Source: M3007 sp037130425
GTDB lineage: Bacteria; Bacteroidota; Bacteroidia; Chitinophagales; Saprospiraceae
Assembly (NCBI GenBank): GCA_037130425.1
Contig: JBAXTB010000084.1
Span: 1-18,049, forward strand
DNA length: 18,049 nucleotides
Reading direction: 5' to 3'
Positions 1-8,022 of the stretch are shown here, piece after piece; positions within the stretch are counted from its first letter, which is position 1, and every line of letters starts with the position of its first letter. The notes beneath the pieces were generated by a model. It saw nothing but the letters and a program-made list of their open reading frames with translations, was not told where the DNA came from and made no database searches. The translations under genes were made by a program, and so were the position numbers.

Positions 1-30
1 GGCAGCGTTGGTTTGTTTGGCGATAAGGTT

Positions 31-78
31 GCCAGGGTTAAGCGCTGGCAGCGTTAAGCCCTGCCAGCGTTAAGACGT
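31..78. repeat. Three tandem 16-bp repeats at the 3' end of the ligase gene
   Basis: Three adjacent 16-bp units begin at 31, 47 and 63. They share a core of the form GSCAGSGTTAAG followed by a variable tail. A similar start (GGCAGCGTT) sits at positions 1-9, so the array may continue beyond the window. The second and third units also form a 9-bp inverted repeat (43-51 with 61-69, loop of 9). The stop codon and last residues (about LNAGRA) of the acyl ligase lie inside this array, so the repeat has shaped the C-terminus of that protein. It could act as a weak transcript-end hairpin, but there is no T-run. Confidence 0.6.
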
Positions 79-1583
79 AACGCCTCATAATCTATCTTGG
101 AATGATGCCTTGGATCCATCGGGATCTTTTTCAAAAACCGAATTTGATCAATTTTTTCCGGAAAAAGCGCCCGTAATTCCGATTCCGCTGGCAGTGGCAT
201 TCCTTCTAACGCCTGAACAACCAAAACCAGTGCACCATTTATTTCCAGAATCGCTCCGCATTGCACCAACCCGGATTCGGCCAACAAGGACTCCCAAATA
301 AACGGCGAAATCCAACGCCCTTCCCGACGGATCATTTGGTAACAACGGCCCGTGAGATACAAATTTCCATTGGAGCCAAGATAACCAGCGTCGCCCGTGC
401 GGTGCCAGATGGTTCCGTCGGCATCCGTAATTTTGTTGCGACGGAAAGCCTTTTCATTGTTGTAATACGCCTTGAGTACGTGATCGCCTGCGACGGTAAT
501 TTCACCGATTTGACCTTGGGGAAGGCTCATGCTTTCAAGCGCATTTTCTTGAATTTCAACATTTTGTATTTCAAGAATGCGCAGTTGCAAATGCGCGTCG
601 GGCGCCCCCACGCACAAGCCGCCGCTGGTTCCATTCAAATTATGTTGCAGGAGTTGATCGGCAGAAATGGACGAAATCGGTTCGGATTCTGTGGAGCCGT
701 ACACAATCGTAATGGCCGATTGCGGAAAGGCACGGCGGTACAAGGCCGCTTCCGTGGGGAAAACCGGGGCGCCGCCGGTAAAAATATGTTCCAACGTCGA
801 AGCTTCGGGCTTTTCCGCAGCGCTTTCGGATATTTTTCGAACAAAATAAGGCGAGGCAATCAGGGTCTTAACGCCGTGTTGTTTGATTTCATTTAATACG
901 GTCGCAGGGTTTAACAAATGCGCCTTTTTCGGACTAAAACGCGCCACAACCGAGCAGGCGCCGGTGCCGAAATTGACCAACAACACGATCGGCAAAGTGG
1001 TCATTACTACATCGCCCGGTTTGGGCTTGATCTCGCGAATCAGGGCTTCAAACTGGAACCGGAGGAATTGATGCGTGCGATCTGCAGCCTTGGGGGCGCC
1101 GGTGCTGCCGGTGGTAAACGTGATGAGCGCGGTATCTGTTTCAGCACAATTTTCTATTCCAGTATATTGGTTATCAAGGTTATATGTTAATTTTGGCTTG
1201 ATCGGAATTTGCCTGATTTCTGAAATAAACCAACCAATTAGCCTGAATTTCCAGTTGGCGATAAAGGCTTTACAATCGGCCAATCGGCAACACAGACGCA
1301 GGCGATCGAGACTAACCCATTCATCCAAAAACACAGCGGTTGCGCCAATTTGGAAAACGGCCATTACAACCCTGTATAAATCTAAACCCATTGGAACAAA
1401 AATCAAAACGCGATCGCCTTTGCCGATTCCTAATTCCCGAAAATAAGCCGCTGTCGCGCGTACTTCCGCGGCAAATTGACCAAATGTGCGTTGTTGATCG
1501 CCGTCACATATTGCAAGTACGTTAGGGCTTTGTTCAGCCGTTTGGAAAAATAAAGCGCTGATATTCAGGGACTTGTCGTTCAT
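54..1583 (-). CDS. AMP-dependent acyl ligase, OleC/fatty-acid-AMP-ligase-like
   Basis: This is a member of the ANL superfamily of adenylate-forming enzymes, which activate a carboxylic acid with ATP to an acyl-AMP and usually pass it on to CoA or another acceptor. Numbered from the chosen Met, the P-loop motif TTGSTGAPK is near residues 157-165, YGSTE near 295-299, and HRTGD marks the hinge region. The C-terminal DPRHHSKID segment holds the conserved catalytic Lys near residue 496, in the style seen in OleC-type enzymes. The length of about 509 residues is normal. I chose the start at 1583 because it lies 8 bp after the stop of the upstream acetyltransferase gene; a longer reading frame to 1643 would overlap that gene by 52 bp. 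It is the last gene of a five-gene operon. The substrate cannot be read from sequence; a long-chain or lipid-derived acid is an inference. Confidence 0.85.
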   Translation of the reverse strand: MNDKSLNISALFFQTAEQSPNVLAICDGDQQRTFGQFAAEVRATAAYFRELGIGKGDRVLIFVPMGLDLYRVVMAVFQIGATAVFLDEWVSLDRLRLCCRLADCKAFIANWKFRLIGWFISEIRQIPIKPKLTYNLDNQYTGIENCAETDTALITFTTGSTGAPKAADRTHQFLRFQFEALIREIKPKPGDVVMTTLPIVLLVNFGTGACSVVARFSPKKAHLLNPATVLNEIKQHGVKTLIASPYFVRKISESAAEKPEASTLEHIFTGGAPVFPTEAALYRRAFPQSAITIVYGSTESEPISSISADQLLQHNLNGTSGGLCVGAPDAHLQLRILEIQNVEIQENALESMSLPQGQIGEITVAGDHVLKAYYNNEKAFRRNKITDADGTIWHRTGDAGYLGSNGNLYLTGRCYQMIRREGRWISPFIWESLLAESGLVQCGAILEINGALVLVVQALEGMPLPAESELRALFPEKIDQIRFLKKIPMDPRHHSKIDYEALRLNAGRA

Positions 1584-1591
1584 TCGATTGT

Positions 1592-2590
1592 TTACTGCAA
1601 GGGTTTTACATAAAGTTGATATGTGCGGAACGGCTCGCCCCAAAAATGGCTGGAGGTGCGAAGCGAAGCATTGTCTTCCCGCATGAGCGCGTGTACCATG
1701 TTGGAATACCCCGCGTCAATGGCCGTATTTAACCACAGCGCCGACAGGTATTCGCCCAAACCTTTATACCGCGCATCCGGCAAACGAGCCAGGGTTTTGA
1801 CCACCGCCGTGCGTTTTTCAGGGTCAAGGTAATCCGGAATGGCAAAAAACATCCCGCAAAGCTGGTCGCCATCCTCAACGAGCCAGATTAATTCGGGCTT
1901 TAGATAAGGCACGATTTTGCGGTATTTTTCAATAAAATTTTCCCTTGAAATGGGTGTAATTAAAAAGGCATCATGGAAGGCGGCGGCATTAAAGTCGGCC
2001 AATATTTCCAATTCCCGTTCCACATTGGCGCGGTCAAAATGCCGGAAGCTGAGGCCGAGTTCGTTGAAATGGATTGAAGCCTCTTGAATGTCTCGACGAT
2101 GCTCAGGCCCAAATGCCGCCCAATTTGATTGGTATTTTTTGAGTACCTCAAATCCGTTTTGCGCCCATTGGCTTGGGTACCAATTGGGATTCACAGGTTC
2201 CAATATAAATGGTCGAGTGGGGGAGGGGAGCGCAAAGCGGTAGTTTTCCCAGGTGCTGCCGTCCATCGGGCCAACGATAAATCGGGAATTTGGCAGGTAT
2301 TCTTGAATGTAATCCGTTGCTGCTGAAAGAATTGCATTTGAAATTTCATGGTCGTCGGCACAAGCGTAAGCACCAATGGAGACTGCTGATTGATCGTGAA
2401 GTTGCAAATCCGGGTGCGCATACACGGCCAAACGCGCGCAAGCGCGACCCTCTTTTTCGAGCACAAAACCTTTGTGAAAATAGGCGCGTGCATAATCACC
2501 TTTAAATGCTTGGATGCCCGGAATGTCAGCATAAGCGGCGTCAAACCGGGCAAAACCGCTTTCATTTGAATCAATTTGCGAAATTTTCAT
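1592..2590 (-). CDS. GNAT-family N-acyltransferase
   Basis: The protein (about 332 residues) resembles GNAT-fold acyltransferases, which transfer an acyl group from a CoA or similar donor to an amine. The N-terminal half contains a conserved-looking segment with GPMDGSTWENYR near residue 110. The C-terminal half carries an acetyltransferase core, with a probable acyl-CoA loop around the RYKGLGEYLSAL segment and the typical late element VHALMREDNASLR. No signal peptide or membrane segment is visible. The reading frame is open up to 2722, but I place the start at 2590 because that ATG overlaps the TGA of the upstream kinase-like gene as ATGA, a classic translational coupling. The first 44 residues of the longer frame would lie wholly inside that gene. 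The acceptor substrate is unknown; the operon suggests an amine made by the DUF3419 enzyme, which is inference. Confidence 0.75.
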   Translation of the reverse strand: MKISQIDSNESGFARFDAAYADIPGIQAFKGDYARAYFHKGFVLEKEGRACARLAVYAHPDLQLHDQSAVSIGAYACADDHEISNAILSAATDYIQEYLPNSRFIVGPMDGSTWENYRFALPSPTRPFILEPVNPNWYPSQWAQNGFEVLKKYQSNWAAFGPEHRRDIQEASIHFNELGLSFRHFDRANVERELEILADFNAAAFHDAFLITPISRENFIEKYRKIVPYLKPELIWLVEDGDQLCGMFFAIPDYLDPEKRTAVVKTLARLPDARYKGLGEYLSALWLNTAIDAGYSNMVHALMREDNASLRTSSHFWGEPFRTYQLYVKPLQ

Positions 2591-3246
2591 ATCGGAAACA
2601 AAACCAGTACGGCTAAGGTGCTGAGTGGAATAGTAAGGTTGTCGAATCCTTTTTGGGTCACCGCTTCGGCGCTCATAGAAACGAAGGCGATGACTAAACA
2701 TTGCGGTGCGGCCAAACGCCAATCGGGGTCACTGCGCAATAAAAAGAACATGAGCGCACTTAACGAAAAGGCAACCCCGAAAAAGGCTAAAGAACCACCT
2801 ACACTTTTCTTTTTATACAAAGGCCGAATCGGGAAACGCCGCCCAACCAAACAAGCTGCCGGATCGGCTAAGGCCATAATTAGTACTGGCAGGTAGAATT
2901 TAATTAAATCCAAATCACGACTATAAAACCAAAAACATATACAAACCACCAAGGGAAACATGGTGCTACCATACGTAATTCGATCCACCGCATGAATAGA
3001 GTGCAACCAACCGATGCGTTTTGTAAGACCCAAAATGATTAGAAAAGTTGAACAAAGCGCTATCACGTACATGCTGTCTTTAAACAACAAAGGAAAACTC
3101 AGGGCGAGTAAACCGGCGCCGGCATGTGACACCTTTCGGGTGTTTTCTGCATCCCAGTTTCGCCGGTGATACAAGTATTCGCTTATAACGAACAAGCCAA
3201 GGTACGCAACGCCTAAGGCAAGAAAATGATATATTTGATTGGGCAT
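2587..3246 (-). CDS. Membrane CTP-dependent kinase-like protein (dolichol/phytol kinase superfamily)
   Basis: The 219-residue protein is very hydrophobic with about six to seven predicted membrane segments. Motifs typical of the SEC59/DGK1/VTE5 superfamily can be seen: ENTRKVSHAGAG near residue 34, ADPAACLVGRR near 127, KKKSVGGSLAFF near 145 and the C-terminal KGFDNLTIPL near 199. Characterised members phosphorylate membrane alcohols (dolichol, diacylglycerol, phytol) using CTP. The family is often automatically labelled phosphatidate cytidylyltransferase, but the CdsA signature is absent, so I prefer the kinase reading. The stop of the upstream DUF3419 gene and this ATG share one base (TGATG), and the downstream acetyltransferase start overlaps its stop. 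The natural lipid alcohol is unknown; a prenyl alcohol or a glycerolipid would fit the neighbourhood. Confidence 0.75.
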   Translation of the reverse strand: MPNQIYHFLALGVAYLGLFVISEYLYHRRNWDAENTRKVSHAGAGLLALSFPLLFKDSMYVIALCSTFLIILGLTKRIGWLHSIHAVDRITYGSTMFPLVVCICFWFYSRDLDLIKFYLPVLIMALADPAACLVGRRFPIRPLYKKKSVGGSLAFFGVAFSLSALMFFLLRSDPDWRLAAPQCLVIAFVSMSAEAVTQKGFDNLTIPLSTLAVLVLFPI

Positions 3247-4343
3247 CAGATCGTTAATTCGTTCACAATAAATCTGTTATAAAAAAAGCCGCGGTCTATT
3301 TTGCCTAGGGTTTCCGATTGCTCAGGTTCATCTTTAAATATATTGGGCATTGATTGTGCCATATTGCGGGCCACCATCAGATTCCAATAGGCAAAGCGCG
3401 CGCCGGGGTTGGCGCCTGCGGCAAAACTACGACTCACCTGTTCAAAGGTATCGGTGTCCATATATTCAAAAATATCGGACAGGTTGAAATAATCGAATTT
3501 GCCGAATTGCGCTACTGCGGAATCGGCCAGACCTTCGTACAGTACCAGCCGGTCAATGCGGGATTTGATGATGTTGTAGTTTTCCGGAAGCATGTAATCG
3601 GGCATTAAAGTACCAAAACTACCCGTTAGGTTGTAGCGCAGGATGAAATTTTGCTGTGCGCCCACGGATTTCAGGTGTCGTTCCGCTTTTTGGAAAATGA
3701 ATTTCCCGACATGCACTTCCACCTGTTTTAAAAACTGCGGGTCGCGGCCCAGCCAACCCATGACGGTTTTGGAGAAAAATACTTTGAACAAAAAACGCCA
3801 GCGCCAGGTGTTCCAATGGCGGTCGTAAAATTTCAGCTGCTCTGTTTCTGATTTGGGAGCCAATAACGCCCGCACCGTTTTTTTACTGTGAATGAACGGC
3901 AACATCCGTTCGGCAAACAGTTGAAAATAGCGCTCAAACTTGCCTGCATCCACGATTCCTTCTTCTATTACGTCCTGGTTTTCATCCCAAAATGCCGCCG
4001 CCTGGGGGGATAAATCATCGCGTAACGCAGCATAAGTTGCCAAACGATCCGTCGCGTTTCTTAAGCCGATAAAACCTTGATAATCTGCACAATCCAGCGC
4101 TTTTATGGCGGCGCGTTTCAAGGCGCACAAGGCTAATTGCGGATGATTGATGTCAACCGCCGCCACCATTTCCGGGTCGGTAAGCAGGAGCATCAGGGTA
4201 TTGTCGCCGCCGCTGGCAATGCTGAGGTGTTTGGCGCCGGGTCGGGCCTTCAAGCCTTCGAGTAAAACGCGGGCGTCTTCCCATACGTTGGCGTATCGTA
4301 TGTAGTCGTGGCGGACGTTTTTTAGATGTTGTTTTTTACGCAT
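3246..4343 (-). CDS. DUF3419 family, BtaA-like SAM:lipid aminocarboxypropyltransferase
   Basis: This 365-residue protein has the DUF3419 layout. A start region with YIRYANVWED is followed by a Rossmann SAM-binding motif HLSIASGGDNTLMLL (residues 39-53) and the acidic strand AAVDINHPQL (61-70). BtaA, the best-known relative, moves the 3-amino-3-carboxypropyl group of S-adenosylmethionine onto diacylglycerol in the first step of betaine-lipid (DGTS) synthesis. The C-terminal half includes LRYNLTGSFG and the SDIFEYMD segment, also usual for the family. No BtaB-type N-methyltransferase is seen in this window, so a betaine lipid is not established. The start ATG overlaps the end of the upstream phosphotransferase gene by 8 bp and its stop shares one base with the next start, so it is translated within the operon. 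The acceptor is probably a membrane lipid, but this is inferred from homology only. Confidence 0.82.
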   Translation of the reverse strand: MRKKQHLKNVRHDYIRYANVWEDARVLLEGLKARPGAKHLSIASGGDNTLMLLLTDPEMVAAVDINHPQLALCALKRAAIKALDCADYQGFIGLRNATDRLATYAALRDDLSPQAAAFWDENQDVIEEGIVDAGKFERYFQLFAERMLPFIHSKKTVRALLAPKSETEQLKFYDRHWNTWRWRFLFKVFFSKTVMGWLGRDPQFLKQVEVHVGKFIFQKAERHLKSVGAQQNFILRYNLTGSFGTLMPDYMLPENYNIIKSRIDRLVLYEGLADSAVAQFGKFDYFNLSDIFEYMDTDTFEQVSRSFAAGANPGARFAYWNLMVARNMAQSMPNIFKDEPEQSETLGKIDRGFFYNRFIVNELTI

Positions 4344-6933
4344 ATTTATTCAAAATTTGTACCACCCCCGTCATCCCGTTCATTTCCACCTCATCCCCGC
4401 TTTTCAAACGTTGCAACAACCCGCTGATGCCGACGATGCAGGGAATGCCCAACTCACGCGATACGATGGCGGAATGGCTTAATAAACTACCGCGCTCCAC
4501 CAAAATGGCCGAAGCGGACGGAAACAAGGTGACCCAGCCCGGATCAGTGGAAGAGGTGACTAAAATATCGCCGTTCAGGGATGGCGTTTCGTCGGGCCGC
4601 ATGACCACGCGCACCCGTCCGCGTACGATGCCGGCGGAACAACCCAGGCCATGCAAGGTATCACCGGTGGTTTCCGTTGCGGATGGCGGCGGGGCGCTAA
4701 AATCGTTGGCGTGGTACACGAGGCCGTAGGTCGTAATACGTTCGGCAGGCGGCGTTTCTGCTTCGAAACCAGCGTATTCTGCTTTGCGTTGGGCAATAAT
4801 ATGCTTGATTTGGACTGAAACGGCCGTGCCTTTTATGAAATCAAAAATCTCGTTGCGGGTGAGGTAAAAGATGTCGCGCGGGTGTTCTATGATATGCTCG
4901 GCGTAAAATTGTTTGCCGATGCCTAAAAACATGCGGCGCACCATGCCGAAACCGCGTGTGCGTTCGTAGCGCAAATTCTCGCGCGCGGAAACCAAAATGC
5001 GTGTTTTTTTGACCAAAAAGTTGAAAAAAGCCCTTTTTATTGGACGGCCAAATAACGCCTTGAAGGCAGCCTCCTCCGCGCCTTGTCGGATGCTCGCTTC
5101 TTCGTTGCTCAGGCGTTTGCGAATCCCTTGTTGCACATAGCTTTGAATAATGGCAAAAAAGGCTGTCGGTTCCTGCCGATAGGTAATGGTTTCCAATTTT
5201 AGTTCACCCACCGTGCGTTCACCGAAATCGTGCAGGTAGGCATCTATTTTTGCCTGAATCTCCGGCCAGCGCGCTACATTTTTTAGCAGTATTTCCGGTG
5301 GATTTTCCTTGAAAAAAGCGCTTGCATCTGCTTGGTCGAGAATCATGCCGGTGATGTCGAGGATGCGGCGCACGGGTTCGGTGGACACGATGTCGCGGCT
5401 GCCGGCCAGCAGGTCGTTGTGCAGGTTAGGATGGGCCGGGTCTAATTTTTCACTTTGTTTTTTGAGCAAGCCGAAATAAATCATGGCAAAAAAGTCATTC
5501 ACCAGCGGCGCTTTCCAGCGTTTTACCAAGAAATCTTCAAAATACAGGTAGCGTTCCATCGTTTCGTATGGCGAAAGCCGGTCGAAATCAAGGGCGTTGT
5601 AATCGGCGATCATTAGATCGAGGGTTTGTTTAAACTTACGTCGCTCGGCAGGCAACCGTACTAAACTCCGCAGCATTTTAAACACGGCTACTAAGAGCAG
5701 CGCCCAGGCTTTACTACGCGAAACCTTTTCTTCCGGCAGGTCAAACCGCTCTTTCACGCCCATCATGGTTTCCATAAAACGGGCGTTTATTTTATAGCCG
5801 GGCACGAGTGCAAGGGTGCGGTACCAGGATTCAAGGTTGTAGTACACCCGGCCGCGTATCAGACCCAGCATGTTGGCAAACGCGTCGTGGTTGGCATCAA
5901 TGGTTTTTGGCGGTACACCCAGTAGATCGCCTAATTGACGGTAAACGGCCTCGTACATGCGGATGATGAACGAAAACGTAAGCGGGGTGGTGACGCCCGG
6001 ATAGGATTCGATGATGTTGGAATTATCCCACACCATGCGGTGTCCGCTTCGGTCGGTCAATTTGTTTAGGTTGGTGACAGGGCGGGTTTGAAGCAGGTAA
6101 AATGCGCCGCGGGCTAAGGCAAATTCAATATCCTGGGGTTGTCCCAATGCAGAACGCAGTTGATCCAGCACGGCTGCAATCAGGTGTACTTGCGATTGAT
6201 TGAGCGTTGGTAATGCCTGTTGTTCACTTGGAATTGCGACTTTTTCAATTGTTTGATTTTCAGGCGAATAGAACAACCCGAAGGGCTTTGGGGCAAGTTG
6301 GGTTTCAATTTGTCCGTTGCGTACAACGAAGGTGTCTGCGTCCAATTCACCGGAAACCAAACCTTCCCCAAGGCCGTACACCGCTGAAATCACCTTTGCA
6401 TTTCGGTCGCCGTCTGTGGGGTGGATGCCGAAACCGACGCCCGCCACCTCGGCCGGGATCATGGCCTGAATGATAATGCTGATGCCGGCGGGTTTGTCGA
6501 CCGAACGTTCCTGTGCGTACGCCTGGACGCGTGCGCTGAAAGCAGACAGCCACACGGCGCGGATGGCTTCTGGCAGTTGTTCGGGCGTGATGTAGAGTTT
6601 GGTTTCAAATTGCCCGGCGAAGGAGTGCGCGCTGCCGTCTTCGTTTTGGGCGGATGAGCGCACGGCGAAATAGGCTGTTTGACCTGAGAAATGCGCCGTG
6701 ATTTGAACGCTTAGGTCGTTTGGGAAACTGAAATTTTGGATAAACTCGGTAAGGACGGTTCCCGTTTTTGTTTCCGGTATTTGTTCCGACAAAACATCGT
6801 GCGGAATCACCACAAAAGGCGGTACGGGTAGCCCCAGTTTTTGCAGGCGCAGGAGGTTGCTACCTTTGCCGCCTAAGCGTTCGGGGGCGATATTTATATC
6901 AATCGTAGGGTCTAAAATATGGAGTGCTTTCAT
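4336..6933 (-). CDS. PEP-synthase-related ATP/His-domain phosphotransferase, rifampicin-phosphotransferase-like
   Basis: The 865-residue protein begins with a PEP/pyruvate-binding ATP-grasp domain (about residues 1-300), with GGKGSNLLRLQKLGLPVP near 21, FAVRSSAQNEDG near 89, GVGFGIHPTDGDRN and the closing LLQTRPVT. A long helical middle region follows. A PEP-utilising mobile domain at the C-terminus contains SLLSHSAIVSRELGIP with the phospho-accepting His at residue 820. The TIM-barrel PEP domain of true PEP synthase is missing. Size, domain order and His position match rifampicin phosphotransferases, which use ATP to phosphorylate a small molecule and release AMP and phosphate. It is the first gene of a coupled operon with lipid-related enzymes, so an alcohol or lipid head group is at least as plausible a substrate as an antibiotic. 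No signal peptide is visible, so it should be cytoplasmic. Confidence 0.85.
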   Translation of the reverse strand: MKALHILDPTIDINIAPERLGGKGSNLLRLQKLGLPVPPFVVIPHDVLSEQIPETKTGTVLTEFIQNFSFPNDLSVQITAHFSGQTAYFAVRSSAQNEDGSAHSFAGQFETKLYITPEQLPEAIRAVWLSAFSARVQAYAQERSVDKPAGISIIIQAMIPAEVAGVGFGIHPTDGDRNAKVISAVYGLGEGLVSGELDADTFVVRNGQIETQLAPKPFGLFYSPENQTIEKVAIPSEQQALPTLNQSQVHLIAAVLDQLRSALGQPQDIEFALARGAFYLLQTRPVTNLNKLTDRSGHRMVWDNSNIIESYPGVTTPLTFSFIIRMYEAVYRQLGDLLGVPPKTIDANHDAFANMLGLIRGRVYYNLESWYRTLALVPGYKINARFMETMMGVKERFDLPEEKVSRSKAWALLLVAVFKMLRSLVRLPAERRKFKQTLDLMIADYNALDFDRLSPYETMERYLYFEDFLVKRWKAPLVNDFFAMIYFGLLKKQSEKLDPAHPNLHNDLLAGSRDIVSTEPVRRILDITGMILDQADASAFFKENPPEILLKNVARWPEIQAKIDAYLHDFGERTVGELKLETITYRQEPTAFFAIIQSYVQQGIRKRLSNEEASIRQGAEEAAFKALFGRPIKRAFFNFLVKKTRILVSARENLRYERTRGFGMVRRMFLGIGKQFYAEHIIEHPRDIFYLTRNEIFDFIKGTAVSVQIKHIIAQRKAEYAGFEAETPPAERITTYGLVYHANDFSAPPPSATETTGDTLHGLGCSAGIVRGRVRVVMRPDETPSLNGDILVTSSTDPGWVTLFPSASAILVERGSLLSHSAIVSRELGIPCIVGISGLLQRLKSGDEVEMNGMTGVVQILNKYA

Positions 6934-7004
6934 AAAATTGAAGGTAGAATATTCACCGCAAAGAATTGGTTTTTAGGGCTTTGTGCCGATTTCAAGGGGA
7001 AGGG

Positions 7005-7095
7005 CCACAAAGGACACGAAGGTTACACAAAGGACACAAAGCGTAGGGTGTACCTTCCCTTTGTGCTCTTTGTGTAATCTTCGTGTTCTTTGTGG
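7005..7095. repeat. Inverted-repeat (hairpin) element of CACAAAG units
   Basis: Two 37-bp arms (7005-7041 and 7059-7095) are inverted copies with 33 of 37 positions matching, around a 17-bp centre. Each arm is itself an imperfect double copy of a unit like ACAAAGGACACGAAGG. Such CACAAAGGACAC-type sequences are, from memory, widespread intergenic repeats in environmental bacterial genomes. The element starts 9 bp after the UbiA-family gene stop and ends about 70 bp before the start of the next gene on the same strand. It could fold in the transcript and limit readthrough or protect the 3' end. There is no T-run that would make it a classical terminator. Confidence 0.8.
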
Positions 7096-7104
7096 TAAAT
7101 TAAC

Positions 7105-8022
7105 TTACATTCGAAACAACATTGGCGCGCCACCCAAGGCCGCATACATCGAAATCGTCCACAAAGCCGAAGCGTATTCGATCCATTTGGCGTTGCGTTG
7201 GGTGTGGTTGCGCCAAAATAATAAGGCGGGTAAAGCGCAAATCGCAAAAATGGCAAAGAGAAACACGGTGGTTCCGCTGCCCAACCCGGCGAAGCCAGCC
7301 GCTACAATTGCTGCAAACAAGGTAAGCCCCAACACGCCGATCCAGAGCCAAACCGCTTTGGAAATACCCAGCATGGCTGTGTACGTCAGCACGCCTTCCG
7401 ATTCCTTTTCCGGCGCCCGCATTTTCCGGCCCAGTTCCAACACGATACCGTTTAAATAAGACACCACAAAAAAGAACAACAGCCCGGTTGGCGCCTTCAA
7501 ATCGGCCAAAAACCAGTCGAGGCCGCTGGCGTAAATATCCACCAAGGGAATGATGAACATGTGGCTGGTCACATACCAGAATTGATGCCGCCGCAGCCAG
7601 TCCGGGATAAAAAACTCGACGCCCATCAGGCATAAATAACCCAAAACAACGGCAAAAGGCAGCAGCATTTTGGGAAAAAACAGCAGGTGTACGACGAGTT
7701 GTGCTGCCAACACGACATACCCCACCAAGCGCAATTCTTTGAGCGAAATCAGTCCGCGCGGAACCGGCAATTCGCTGCGGTATTTAGCGTCGTCTTCCGC
7801 GTCTTTGTGTTCGTCAAAAATGCGCACCAACAGAAACAGCGTGACGGTGCAAAACACGCCCGCCGCATAAATTTCCCAGGAAATAAAACCGCGCGCGCCC
7901 CTGCACAAGCGCGCATACGAGATGGCAGAAAAACTAAAAACGGCGATCAATAAACCGTGTACCAACAGCGGAAATCGTTCCGACTGGTATATCCAAAGGC
8001 GGCGTAAAAGACTCCTATTCAT
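7105..8022 (-). CDS. UbiA-family membrane prenyltransferase
   Basis: This 305-residue protein has about eight hydrophobic segments and resembles UbiA-type prenyltransferases, which transfer a polyprenyl group from a prenyl diphosphate to an acceptor in the membrane. The first acidic motif is visible as RIFDEHKDAEDDAKY, with Asp at residues 70, 74, 77 and 78, followed by LPVPRGLIS, a common trailing element. The second motif is atypical: instead of a clear DxxxD there is a basic/acidic segment LELGRKMRAPEKESEGV, a pattern I associate with a divergent UbiA subgroup. Its ATG overlaps the TGA of the HMG-CoA reductase gene by 4 bp (ATGA), so both are co-translated. The pairing suggests it uses mevalonate-derived prenyl diphosphate. 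The acceptor is not identifiable; quinone, heme, chlorophyll-like or glycerol-phosphate acceptors are all conceivable. Confidence 0.8.
   Translation of the reverse strand: MNRSLLRRLWIYQSERFPLLVHGLLIAVFSFSAISYARLCRGARGFISWEIYAAGVFCTVTLFLLVRIFDEHKDAEDDAKYRSELPVPRGLISLKELRLVGYVVLAAQLVVHLLFFPKMLLPFAVVLGYLCLMGVEFFIPDWLRRHQFWYVTSHMFIIPLVDIYASGLDWFLADLKAPTGLLFFFVVSYLNGIVLELGRKMRAPEKESEGVLTYTAMLGISKAVWLWIGVLGLTLFAAIVAAGFAGLGSGTTVFLFAIFAICALPALLFWRNHTQRNAKWIEYASALWTISMYAALGGAPMLFRM

Noticed and set aside
261..896. 211-codon plus-strand frame opposite the acyl ligase
   Set aside because: It is antisense to a gene with full ANL motifs, and its product shows no recognisable domain.
7005..7095. CRISPR array
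   Set aside because: The repeats are inverted and internally duplicated without regular unique spacers, and no cas gene is present.
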